Below are positions 23,956-32,418 of a stretch of DNA of 64,000 bases, in pieces. The position numbers were made by a program, and so were the translations under genes. Location: contig DAOSDU010000005.1 of assembly GCA_035362715.1 (NCBI GenBank), forward strand, positions 1-64,000, read 5' to 3'. The stretch comes from Methanofastidiosum sp. Lineage in GTDB: Archaea; Methanobacteriota_B; Thermococci; Methanofastidiosales; Methanofastidiosaceae. A model generated the notes under the pieces. That model did not search any database and was not told where the DNA came from. It was given only the letters and a program-made list of their open reading frames with translations. Position 1 is the stretch's first letter. The number at the start of each line of letters is the position of its first letter.

Positions 23956-25347
23956 TTGTCAGAAAAAATATATAAAATTTTGATTATTGACGATGAAATA
24001 ATGGTTCTTGATGCGCTAAAAAAGACTTTAGAAAGATCAAAACAATTTAAGAGCGATATCTTTTTAGTAGATAGCCCTTCGAAAGCCATGGATATCGCGA
24101 AAAATCAGAACTTTGATATAGTTATATCCGACTATAAGATGCCAAAAATGAGCGGGGTAGAGATTCTAACTAAAATTAAAGAAATGAATCCAGATACTGT
24201 AAGGATACTTATAACTGGTTACTCTGACCTTGAGATAGCAAGAGAAGCGATCAATAAGGCAGCTGTCCACAATTACATTGAAAAACCTTGGGACAATGAA
24301 AATATAAGAAACATTGTTTATTCTGCTATTAAGGAAGTTGAAGCTAAAAAGGAGCCAGATCTTAGTTTAGAGAGATTATTAAGTTCAGACAATGCAGGGA
24401 CTTTAGTTAATGCTTTAATATCTTTGGAAGAAGTTAAAGAATATTCCCACACTGTCCTTAGAAAAGATGAGGATAGACTCCCACAAATCGAAGAACTGAC
24501 AAAAAAGCTTGACATATTATCAAAATATGATTACTTAAGAAAAGAAGAAAAATCACCAGTTGTCTTTAAATGTCCAATATGTTCCTCATACGACTACAGG
24601 GTTATTATTAAGTGCCCAGTATGCGCATCAGATTATTTAGAAAAGGGAGATGTTATCGAACATTATTCATGTGGACATGTCGATATGTATTCCTTATTTG
24701 AGAAAGGAATAAATCTTACTTGCCCCAAGTGCGATGAAAATCTTAGACAAATAGGAGAAGATTACCGAAAGGTAGGAAACTGGATACATTGCAGGAAATG
24801 CGGAGAATTTTTTGGCGATGGGAATCTCAATCTAGTTTGTAACTCATGCGGAAGTGCTTCTTCAGTTAATCAAACTGAGTGGGAATTTGAAAAAAGAATA
24901 ATTCCAAATAAAGAACGTTTGGGACAGATTAGCACAAAATTAGAAGTTATTAATGGCATAAAGAAAATGGCTGAAGAAAAAGGATTGTTCTTTGCCCAGA
25001 ATATGGAAATTAAAGATAATGGCAAAGAGCACAAATATGATGTTCTTGTTTTCCAAAAAGACCCAATCATGACAAAAGAAGATAATCCACCAATATTTTT
25101 TGCAGATATTGGAATTGACAAAGCAGGAATATTCAAAGAAAAACTTAAAGAATACTATGAGAGAAATAAAGATCTTTCCAATAAGAATCTCTATTTTATA
25201 GCCCATCCATTTTTATCGAATGATTCAAAAACTCTAAGTGAAAAATATAAAATTCAGGCCATTGAAACAAAAAAATTAAATGAGACATTGAATCAAATAT
25301 TTGGAAAAATCTCTGCTAATTCAAAAATTAATAAGAAAATAATGTAG
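23956..25347 (+). CDS. Receiver with multi-zinc-ribbon output domain (TackOD1-like)
   Basis: The product has 463 residues. Residues 1-120 form a receiver (Asp59 in FDIVISDYKMPKMSG, Lys in YIEKPWD). After a helical linker come five Cys pairs (CPICSS, CPVCAS, CPKCDE, CRKCGE, CNSCGS) and an alpha/beta C-terminal half. This layout resembles the TackOD1 output domain described for archaeal receivers and linked to surface-glycan genes. I did not confirm it. GGGGAGG six bases before TTG at 23956 picks that TTG over the earlier TTG at 23923. It is followed by a GT2 gene 16 bases on, so it probably controls polysaccharide synthesis. Confidence 0.78.
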   Translation: MSEKIYKILIIDDEIMVLDALKKTLERSKQFKSDIFLVDSPSKAMDIAKNQNFDIVISDYKMPKMSGVEILTKIKEMNPDTVRILITGYSDLEIAREAINKAAVHNYIEKPWDNENIRNIVYSAIKEVEAKKEPDLSLERLLSSDNAGTLVNALISLEEVKEYSHTVLRKDEDRLPQIEELTKKLDILSKYDYLRKEEKSPVVFKCPICSSYDYRVIIKCPVCASDYLEKGDVIEHYSCGHVDMYSLFEKGINLTCPKCDENLRQIGEDYRKVGNWIHCRKCGEFFGDGNLNLVCNSCGSASSVNQTEWEFEKRIIPNKERLGQISTKLEVINGIKKMAEEKGLFFAQNMEIKDNGKEHKYDVLVFQKDPIMTKEDNPPIFFADIGIDKAGIFKEKLKEYYERNKDLSNKNLYFIAHPFLSNDSKTLSEKYKIQAIETKKLNETLNQIFGKISANSKINKKIM

Positions 25348-25363
25348 ATTGAGGTCTCTCTAA

Positions 25364-26620
25364 ATGATTCAAGAAATTCTAGAATGGTACTTTGGACTTT
25401 TCGGATTTTCTTTAATCACCGGTGTATTGCTCTGTCTTTTTGCCATATTTGTTGACCTTATATGGAGCGTCATTAAAATAGGCCTCTTGATAATCTCAAG
25501 ATTAAGATCATTAGGCAAAAAAAAAGAATGCAAAACTTATCCTTCAATATCCATAATTATTCCTGCCCATAATGAGGAAGATTGCATCGAAGGGTCCATA
25601 TTATCATACCTAGAGTCACGTTATCCTGATGAAAAAAAGGAGATCATCATAGTTGACGATGCATCAACTGATAAGACCTATCAAAGAGCATTGCCATATG
25701 CTAAAAAAGGACTTATTAAACTTTATAGAAAAACTGGCAAAAGTGGATTCAAATCCAGCCCTTTAAACTATGGAATAGCAATGGCAAAAAACGACGTTAT
25801 TATTAGCTTGGATGCTGACACAAGATTGGACGTAACTTCTCTTTATGAGATAACTAGGCCATTTGGAGACGAGAGAGTAATGGCGGTTGCAGGAAACGTG
25901 AAAGTAAAGAACATGAAAAGCCTACTTGAAAGATTTCAAGCCTATGAATATACTTTTTCAATGCAATTAGGAAAAAGAATACAAGCTTTGTTAGGCACTA
26001 TACTAATTGTCCCTGGATGTTTTGGGGCATTTAAGAAAGAATATATTAAGACAGTTGGGAGCTATGATAGAAGCTCAATCACAGAGGATTTTGATCTTTC
26101 TCTTAAAGTAAAAAAAAGACAAAGAATAGAATATGCCCCAAACGCCCTTGCTTGGACAATTGCCCCGGATTCATGGGGGTCTTGGATTAGGCAACGAATA
26201 AGGTGGTCAAGGGGAGAGATTGATACATTTATGAGGCATAAGAATATATTTTTTAATCCTTATTTTGGCCTAGCCGGAGTTGTTGCAGCGCCAGGTATGT
26301 TTTTCTCTGACGTTTTCCTTCTTATTGTTAGACTTATATATTTTATAGCATTATTCTTAGTAGTTTTTATTTGGAAGGGTTTTGATCAATTCTTCAACGT
26401 ATTGGAAGTATACCTAAGGGTCTTGATTATGAATCTTGGCATATACCTTTTTATTGAATTGATTTCAGTTGTTGCTATTTTATCTCAGCCTACAATTAAA
26501 AGGGATTTGCCCAATATTTTATTGGCGCCTTTAATTGTTGCAATATATCGCAGCATACATGGACTTGTCAGACTTAAAGGATACTATGATTATTTTAGAA
26601 AAAAATCTATGGAGTGGTAA
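25364..26620 (+). CDS. Processive family 2 glycosyltransferase, membrane-bound
   Basis: The product has 418 residues. An N-terminal helix pair precedes the GT-A domain with IIIPAHNEED, VDDASTDKT (about 97), SLDADTRLD (about 150), the catalytic SITEDFDLS (about 240) and IRQRIRWSRG (about 277), the QxxRW motif of processive enzymes such as cellulose, hyaluronan or poly-GlcNAc synthases. Four further helices follow (about 305-400). It should build and export a polysaccharide at the cell membrane. GAGGT seven bases before the ATG at 25364 marks the start. The stop overlaps the next gene by one or seven bases. Confidence 0.87.
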   Translation: MIQEILEWYFGLFGFSLITGVLLCLFAIFVDLIWSVIKIGLLIISRLRSLGKKKECKTYPSISIIIPAHNEEDCIEGSILSYLESRYPDEKKEIIIVDDASTDKTYQRALPYAKKGLIKLYRKTGKSGFKSSPLNYGIAMAKNDVIISLDADTRLDVTSLYEITRPFGDERVMAVAGNVKVKNMKSLLERFQAYEYTFSMQLGKRIQALLGTILIVPGCFGAFKKEYIKTVGSYDRSSITEDFDLSLKVKKRQRIEYAPNALAWTIAPDSWGSWIRQRIRWSRGEIDTFMRHKNIFFNPYFGLAGVVAAPGMFFSDVFLLIVRLIYFIALFLVVFIWKGFDQFFNVLEVYLRVLIMNLGIYLFIELISVVAILSQPTIKRDLPNILLAPLIVAIYRSIHGLVRLKGYYDYFRKKSMEW

Positions 26621-27780
26621 TTATCAATAAAAAAAATTCTTTGGATGAAGATATTAAAGTCAAAATCGTTCCAGTTTTAGTTTTTTTATTATTCCTGCTT
26701 ATTATTTTATCCCCGGTATTGCTATGGATTTCAGAAGAAAATAAAGAACTTAATGTCCTAGTCCTAGACAACACTGTTCCAGATACAAAATACAGAGAGC
26801 ATAGGGGATTGTTCTGGATTTTAAATAATGAAAAATATGTATTAGAAGGCAAAAACTACAATAAAAAAATAGATTACTACGGATTTTTCCCGTTGAAGGA
26901 TAAAAAATATGAAATAAAAAAAGTTCCATTTAACCTAGAGAATATTGATGTTATATACCTTGCAGATAGTTACGGCGTATATGAGAAAGAGTTCTATGAA
27001 GAAAATATAGAAGGAAGTCGTTCAAAACTGATTTATGGTGGCATGTATAAAGATGATCTAGCTGCTATTCAAAGCTATCTAAAAGACGATGTCACACTCA
27101 TAGCAGAGTTCAATATCTTTGGGAGCCCAACGCTAGAAGATACCAAATTAAAATTGTATGAAATATTAAAAGTTGAGTGGTCAGGGTGGATTGGCAGATA
27201 TTTCTATGATCTTTCAGAAGGTGTTGAAGTTCCAGTATGGGCGGTAAACAACTGGCAAGCTCAAAATAGGGCGGTATGGAAATTCTCTGGACCTGGTTTT
27301 ATTTTTGCAGATGAAAATGACCATATTGTTGTTTTGGAACAAAAGAAAGATATTACCTCAAAAGGATGCGTTATGAGGTATACCGAAGAGGGCAAAAAAT
27401 ATTTTGGGATAAATGAGGACATTAGATACAATTACTGGTTTGATATAGTAAAGCCAAAGGATGGGGCAATTGTATATTCGTCTTTTTTGCTTGACCTCAC
27501 AGATAGCGGAAGACAAAAACTTGAAGAAAAAGAAATACCGCTGAGTTTTCCTGCCGTTATTTATTCAACTAATGAGGATTATACTTCATATTATTTTGCA
27601 GGCGATTTTATAGATATCGATACCGTTCCATACGTACACTGGATAAAAGGGTACGATCTTTTTAGTAAATGGACATCATCAAATCAAGATGAGTTTGAAA
27701 ACAAAGGATTTTTCTGGCATGGCTATGTACCAATGTTAAAAAAAATACTGTTTGATGCCTATGAGAATACGGCCAACTAA
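26620..27780 (+). CDS. Membrane-anchored extracellular partner of GT2
   Basis: The product has about 386 residues: one N-terminal membrane helix (about 17-40) and a large outer domain with many aromatic residues (PYVHWIKGYDLFSKWTSS near the end, VIYLADSYGVYEKEF earlier). Blocks such as AVIYSTNEDYTSYYFAGDF suggest a ThuA- or glutamine-amidotransferase-like or deacetylase-like fold, but I cannot assign one. It is translationally coupled to the GT2 gene. GTG at 26614 is the only usual start near, but it overlaps the GGAG ribosome site at 26611-26614. The ATT at 26620 stands five bases after GGAG and may be used instead. Likely acts on the product of the synthase. Confidence 0.65.
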   Translation: MINKKNSLDEDIKVKIVPVLVFLLFLLIILSPVLLWISEENKELNVLVLDNTVPDTKYREHRGLFWILNNEKYVLEGKNYNKKIDYYGFFPLKDKKYEIKKVPFNLENIDVIYLADSYGVYEKEFYEENIEGSRSKLIYGGMYKDDLAAIQSYLKDDVTLIAEFNIFGSPTLEDTKLKLYEILKVEWSGWIGRYFYDLSEGVEVPVWAVNNWQAQNRAVWKFSGPGFIFADENDHIVVLEQKKDITSKGCVMRYTEEGKKYFGINEDIRYNYWFDIVKPKDGAIVYSSFLLDLTDSGRQKLEEKEIPLSFPAVIYSTNEDYTSYYFAGDFIDIDTVPYVHWIKGYDLFSKWTSSNQDEFENKGFFWHGYVPMLKKILFDAYENTAN

Positions 27781-27871
27781 AATATTTATAATATTTTTAC
27801 TTTGATTAATTTTATAAGAGGAACAGATACTACAACTATATATCCTCAGTTTTAAAATCGGTGATAGAATT

Positions 27872-28066
27872 ATGAACGGAAATAACAGGAGTAATATTAA
27901 GCCGGGTGTGAAAGTATCTATTGTATTGAAACAAGACCAGCGTTCTGGAAAACTAACTAGTGGAGTTGTCAAAGACATACTGACTAATTCTCAAACACAC
28001 CCGCATGGGATTAAAGTTCGCCTTACAACTGGAGAAGTTGGGAGGGTGAAAGAAATATTTCAATAA
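27872..28066 (+). CDS. ywbE: YwbE family protein (DUF2196)
   Basis: The product has 64 residues and nearly the whole length matches the YwbE family: NIKPGVKVSIVLKQDQRSGK, TSGVVKDILTNSQTHPHGIK and GEVGRVKEIF. The fold is probably a small beta barrel. Function is unknown. GGTGATAGAATT before the ATG at 27872 supports the start. Confidence 0.82.
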   Translation: MNGNNRSNIKPGVKVSIVLKQDQRSGKLTSGVVKDILTNSQTHPHGIKVRLTTGEVGRVKEIFQ

Positions 28067-28103
28067 TAGATGTAACCTTCAATTAGAAAAATTATTAGTA
28101 TAT

Positions 28104-28652
28104 CTACTCTTTCTTTACCTTTACCTTGTAGTGACTGGGTATACCATCTTTCTCACTTGTTAAACCTTTATCCAATACAATATAACGTTCAGATTCTCCA
28201 TTTTCTAGATTTCTTTCAATAATATTCCCCTTATTTACGGCTATATTAGTATCCGCTATGTATATTACATCTTTACCTATAGAACCATCCAAAAATAGAG
28301 TTTTATTTTCGTCTTTTTTTATTAACTTTATAGGTTCCCAGGGATTCTCATTGAATATTTCTCTTAACTTTTCCTGTTTTTTGTTTTCTAGTTCATCCTC
28401 TACAAGCTTAATTGCATAGGGGTAAAGACCTTGAATCCAAAAATCAAATACGCCATTGTAATTTGAGGGTAATGAAATAAATTTTAAGTAATGATTATCT
28501 CTTAAATACACATAAGAATTATTGATTCTCTCAGGTGACCAGTCCTCAAACTCTTGAACAACATTCTTTGGGCTAATCCCATCTTTTTTTTCTTTAATTA
28601 ATTCTTTATATAAAAAAAGAAGTAATTTATTGTAATCTTCCTTACTGGTCAT
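28104..28652 (-). CDS. Hypothetical protein, winged-helix-like N-terminus
   Basis: The product has 182 residues. The first 85 are helical (NKLLLFLYKELIKEKKDGIS, then SPERINNSYVYLRDNHYL) and look like a winged helix. The C-terminal part is beta-rich (TLFLDGSIGKDVIYIADTNI) and charged. Not recognised. It is convergent with ywbE and divergent from the META lipoprotein gene. Confidence 0.5.
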   Translation of the reverse strand: MTSKEDYNKLLLFLYKELIKEKKDGISPKNVVQEFEDWSPERINNSYVYLRDNHYLKFISLPSNYNGVFDFWIQGLYPYAIKLVEDELENKKQEKLREIFNENPWEPIKLIKKDENKTLFLDGSIGKDVIYIADTNIAVNKGNIIERNLENGESERYIVLDKGLTSEKDGIPSHYKVKVKKE

Positions 28653-28801
28653 GTCAACAATTTCTATTATATTTTGTCCTTAAATAGGTAACTATTAGGA
28701 AGACGAGGATAGAAGTAAGAAAAATTACAGATATATCATATGGATAGGATTATATATGGAAAGATAAAAATAATAATGAGTAATAATAGGGGGAAATAAA
28801 A

Positions 28802-29227
28802 ATGAGACAAAAAATATTTTCATTTGAAATAGCATTATTATTCTTAATCTTAGTTGTCGGTTGTACCAGTCAGAACGTGCCAAATTTTGAAGGAACATCA
28901 TGGAAGATGGATAACTATTTGAGTAATATAGACCACCTTGTTAGCCCGGTGTCAAACACAAACTTAACACTTGAATCTAAAGATGGGCGAATCTCTGGAT
29001 CTTCTGGTTGCAACAGCTTTTTTGCCAAGTATACAGTAGAAAAGAACTCTATGTCGTTTGGACTAATTGGCGCTACAAAGATGCACTGTTCTAATCCAGG
29101 TGTAATGGAACAGGAGCAAACATACTTTATGAGACTAGAATCAGTTAAAACTTATAAAATTGAAGGCGGCAAGTTAAAGTTGATTGATGGCAACGGTAAA
29201 ACTGTACTGGTATTTTCAAAAAATTAA
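28802..29227 (+). CDS. META/HslJ domain lipoprotein
   Basis: The product has 141 residues: a lipoprotein signal (LILVVGC) then a META domain with GTSWKMDNYLSN, GRISGSSGCNSFFAKYTVE, IGATKMHC and YFMRLESVKTYKIEGGKL. META/HslJ proteins are secreted or periplasmic and linked to heat-shock or inhibitor resistance in bacteria. TAGGGGGAAAT precedes the ATG at 28802. Confidence 0.83.
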   Translation: MRQKIFSFEIALLFLILVVGCTSQNVPNFEGTSWKMDNYLSNIDHLVSPVSNTNLTLESKDGRISGSSGCNSFFAKYTVEKNSMSFGLIGATKMHCSNPGVMEQEQTYFMRLESVKTYKIEGGKLKLIDGNGKTVLVFSKN

Positions 29228-29268
29228 TTCGAGGAAAGAAAGTGAAATAAAAAATAAATTATTAGATT

Positions 29269-30327
29269 CTAGACTGTACATTTTGATGCAAAATGGAATC
29301 CCATATCAACTGTCTTAGTATCACAAACATTATCTAAAGTAGTTGACCATCCATTTTGTAATCCTAATGAGTCAGAAGTTTCAAAACCTGTATTTATTGA
29401 GGGGCTATTTCTAGAAAGGAAGTAATCTATTTTTTGCCCGTTAATCCAGTTCTTCCATGTATATGCCCCACTTAAAAATTTTGGATCTTTTGAAATACAG
29501 CCAGTTCCTTGGGTTACTCTCAAGAAATTGTTTTTATTGCTCCAGCTATTTGTGTAAGTAACAGATGTTCCACTTGAACCTTCTATGCCAGATATCCCAT
29601 TATCAGTTGCAATGCTGTTGGATATTGTTCCACGTCCTTTAAATTTAATTCCGCTTCCAAAATTGTTTGAGGATGTGCAATTAATTACTGAAGAGCGGTC
29701 ATCGACTGATATGCCATCATTTGTTTTTGAACCTGCAGAAAGGCAATTTTTAACTGAGCTAAAAATACCTGCCCTTATGTTGTTCCCCGTATTGTTTAGT
29801 GAAATTATATTTTCGATTATTCCATTTCTATCGATTTTTATTCCGTCAAGCCCATTATTTTCGACATAACAGTATCTTATTGTAATGTTAAGATCTCCGT
29901 AAATACCGAATCCTTTATTATCTGTAATGATACAATTTGATATTTCTGAATCACTTGAAAGTGATATTGCGTCCTTAGAAGAATTTTTTATGGTAAGATT
30001 TTTTATTTGTATATTGTCTTTGGTAGTAGTTATACAATTGCCGGTGTTACCAGATGCATCAATAATCGTCTTGAATGGATCATCACCGATTATTTTAACA
30101 TTTTCAAAAGGGATTATAATAGTTTTCGTGACTAAATATGTGCCGGCATGGACACGTATAATATCCCCAGTTTTAGAATTTTGTATAGTATCTACTAAAT
30201 TATTTCCGTTAGCTATAGCATCTTTTCCTGCATAAACATCTAATCGTGCTGCTGAAGCAGGAGTCATTGCAACAAAAGTTGTTGCAACTAAAATGCCCAG
30301 TATTAATATACTAATTGCTTTTTTCAT
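29269..30327 (-). CDS. Secreted right-handed beta-helix protein
   Basis: The product has 352 residues. A signal peptide (ISILILGILVATTFVAMTPASAA) leads into parallel beta-helix coils with the repeated pattern VKIIGDDPFKTIIDASGN, IQIKNLTIKNSSKDAISL, ISNCIITDNKGFGIYG, IRYCYVENNGLDGIKID and so on. Such proteins are polysaccharide lyases, hydrolases or passive surface proteins; no catalytic residues stand out. GGTGATTTT before the ATG at 30327 supports the start. Probably cell-surface. Confidence 0.82.
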   Translation of the reverse strand: MKKAISILILGILVATTFVAMTPASAARLDVYAGKDAIANGNNLVDTIQNSKTGDIIRVHAGTYLVTKTIIIPFENVKIIGDDPFKTIIDASGNTGNCITTTKDNIQIKNLTIKNSSKDAISLSSDSEISNCIITDNKGFGIYGDLNITIRYCYVENNGLDGIKIDRNGIIENIISLNNTGNNIRAGIFSSVKNCLSAGSKTNDGISVDDRSSVINCTSSNNFGSGIKFKGRGTISNSIATDNGISGIEGSSGTSVTYTNSWSNKNNFLRVTQGTGCISKDPKFLSGAYTWKNWINGQKIDYFLSRNSPSINTGFETSDSLGLQNGWSTTLDNVCDTKTVDMGFHFASKCTV

Positions 30328-30549
30328 AAAATCACCGTTTTAGGCATCTTGACTCTATACGCCCCAATATAAGGATATTTGAATTAAGAAATACAATTAC
30401 TATTTCACTATATTATAAAGTATAGTATTTTCATTTCCAATACTTTATCAACTAAACAAATAATAAGAAAATATATTATTGACGATAAGACAATCGGCTA
30501 TTGATAACAGGAAATTAGTTATTAAAATATAGAAAATTATTTCAGATGC

Positions 30550-30768
30550 CTATTTATTTAACTGGATAATGTAAATTATAATGACAAATAGGGTCACCAA
30601 TATAATAAATTGGATGTTCTGAAATTTATTATGCTCAGGTGTGGCTTCCTCAATAACTTTTGAGGGCAATAATCTAGGCAACTTAATGTAAAAATCTTTA
30701 GAATTATCCGATTTAGTGTTGGGTTTAGGAAGTTTTTTTTCTATTTCATTAGTTGGTAGTAACGGCAT
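30550..30768 (-). CDS. Small tail-anchored protein
   Basis: The product has 72 residues: a polar, Pro/Lys-rich head (about 1-47) and one C-terminal membrane helix (FIILVTLFVIIIYII) with only QLNK after it. Not recognised. The layout is that of a tail-anchored protein. No strong SD; the ATG at 30768 is the first in frame. Confidence 0.5.
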   Translation of the reverse strand: MPLLPTNEIEKKLPKPNTKSDNSKDFYIKLPRLLPSKVIEEATPEHNKFQNIQFIILVTLFVIIIYIIQLNK

Positions 30769-30905
30769 CTTTATCCCTAATTAGGATTTACTTGAGTGTT
30801 TTTAATTCTTTGTATATGACTTATTTTTTTAATGAAAGAATCTAGAGTTACGCTATAAATATAGTAAAAAAATTAATTTTTAAAAAAAGATAAAATTAAA
30901 TTATA

Positions 30906-32288
30906 TTATGGAACAACAAAGTCTATTGTGATTGTATCGAATACTCCATTTGGAGAGTATGCTATCATTGTCACTTTGTACGTGCCCGATGGAACGTTTG
31001 GACCTACTGTAAAGATGGCAGAATATGTACCTATATTGTGGGCAGTTATCTTCTGGGCATCTGGTTGGACTGATACCGTAACACCTGCTGGCAGACCTTC
31101 AAATCTGACCCTTGAATCGTTCTGTGTGAAGAATCCTCTGTTTTCTACCTGCACCATAGCTTGCTGGATTCCAGGAGATATTGTCAGTGACGATAGTATT
31201 TTACCGTCTTTAATGACTGTTGGGCCTCCTGCAATTGAAAGTGTTTCAATGTCAACTTTTGGGTAGAGAATTGAAGAGGGCAAAGATGGCTTTTGTTTGC
31301 AATCGTAGCAGCATTTTTGCTCTGCATAGAAGGTAATCATTCCTGTACCGCTGATAGTAATTGTTCTTGGAACGCCTTGATTTACAAAAACTATTCCAGG
31401 TACTGCACTAAAGGGCTTCTGACCAATATACCAGACTACCATATGTTGGCATTGTGGCCCTACGCATTCAGCAAATTGATAAGGCACGCCATTAATTAAT
31501 ATTTCTCCGTCAATTGAATCAATTCCCAAAATCACAATCTCGTTCATATTACAACTGTAGTTTGGGGGCAAGTCGTATCCACTACATGGTGTTGAACATT
31601 CAAGAGTTGTTGTAGATCCACATTGTCTCATATCATAGCAACAAGTTGGATGTACGCCATTACCATTTCCATTACGGTTTCCAAGAAGATATCCACAAGG
31701 TGGTGGATCTTTGAAGAATGTACGAGGATTTGTACATGATGGAACATTTATTGTAATTGGTTGATCTACTAAGAAAAATGGTTGTGAAGTTGGCTCCCCA
31801 TATAAATAGCAATAGGAGCTTTCACAGCATTCTTGATATGACTTTTCATCGTTTGGGTATAGTTCTTCACATACGTCTGGACACAAGTGATTTTGAATTA
31901 AATTATTAACACATAGTAGATCTTTTGCATAGCAGCCTTTTACATTGTCATTATATACCTCCATCCAGTAAGGGTGGAACCACTGTTGCTGACAATACTG
32001 AAATGACTCAACTTCACAGCAATTATCTAAGCAAGCTTGGCATTCCGAAGATATTACGTCTACAGGACATCCATATGTAGGAAAATCTTGACCGCACGAC
32101 CGTTCACAGTAATCATGACACCAGCAGGTTCCTGGAACATTTCTACATGCGCATTGATCATGAGTGCATTGCTGGCACATTGAAGGAGGATAGTTATTAC
32201 ACACATATTCTGAACCCCCTGATATCACAATAGAAACACTAGCTATTCCCATGATTAGGGTCAAAAATATAGCGAATAATTTTTTCAT
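30906..32288 (-). CDS. Large secreted cysteine-rich protein
   Basis: The product has 460 residues. A signal peptide (FAIFLTLIMGIASVSIVIS) precedes about 240 residues with some 35 cysteines in clusters such as CQQCTHDQCACRN, CWCHDYCERSCG, CQACLDNCCEVE and CCESSYC. A beta domain follows (EILINGVPYQFAECVG), and the last 110 residues resemble a NEW3/CARDB-like immunoglobulin fold (GGPTVIKDGKILSSLTISPG to the C-terminal VVP). It is probably a disulphide-bonded surface protein. Function unknown. Its own promoter lies in the spacer shared with the DUF362 gene. Confidence 0.7.
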   Translation of the reverse strand: MKKLFAIFLTLIMGIASVSIVISGGSEYVCNNYPPSMCQQCTHDQCACRNVPGTCWCHDYCERSCGQDFPTYGCPVDVISSECQACLDNCCEVESFQYCQQQWFHPYWMEVYNDNVKGCYAKDLLCVNNLIQNHLCPDVCEELYPNDEKSYQECCESSYCYLYGEPTSQPFFLVDQPITINVPSCTNPRTFFKDPPPCGYLLGNRNGNGNGVHPTCCYDMRQCGSTTTLECSTPCSGYDLPPNYSCNMNEIVILGIDSIDGEILINGVPYQFAECVGPQCQHMVVWYIGQKPFSAVPGIVFVNQGVPRTITISGTGMITFYAEQKCCYDCKQKPSLPSSILYPKVDIETLSIAGGPTVIKDGKILSSLTISPGIQQAMVQVENRGFFTQNDSRVRFEGLPAGVTVSVQPDAQKITAHNIGTYSAIFTVGPNVPSGTYKVTMIAYSPNGVFDTITIDFVVP

Positions 32289-32418
32289 ATTTAATCACTA
32301 TCCGGATAGCGACTACTATTGTAGTCGCATTAAATTTGATTCTAAACTATTTATCTTTTTTGGTTAAACTGCCATGATATTGACAAACTTTAATAATTGA
32401 TATATCATATACTAAACT

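Noticed and set aside
25740..25765. tRNA T-arm-like word TTCAAATCC
   Set aside because: It lies inside the GT2 coding frame and no acceptor or anticodon stems surround it.
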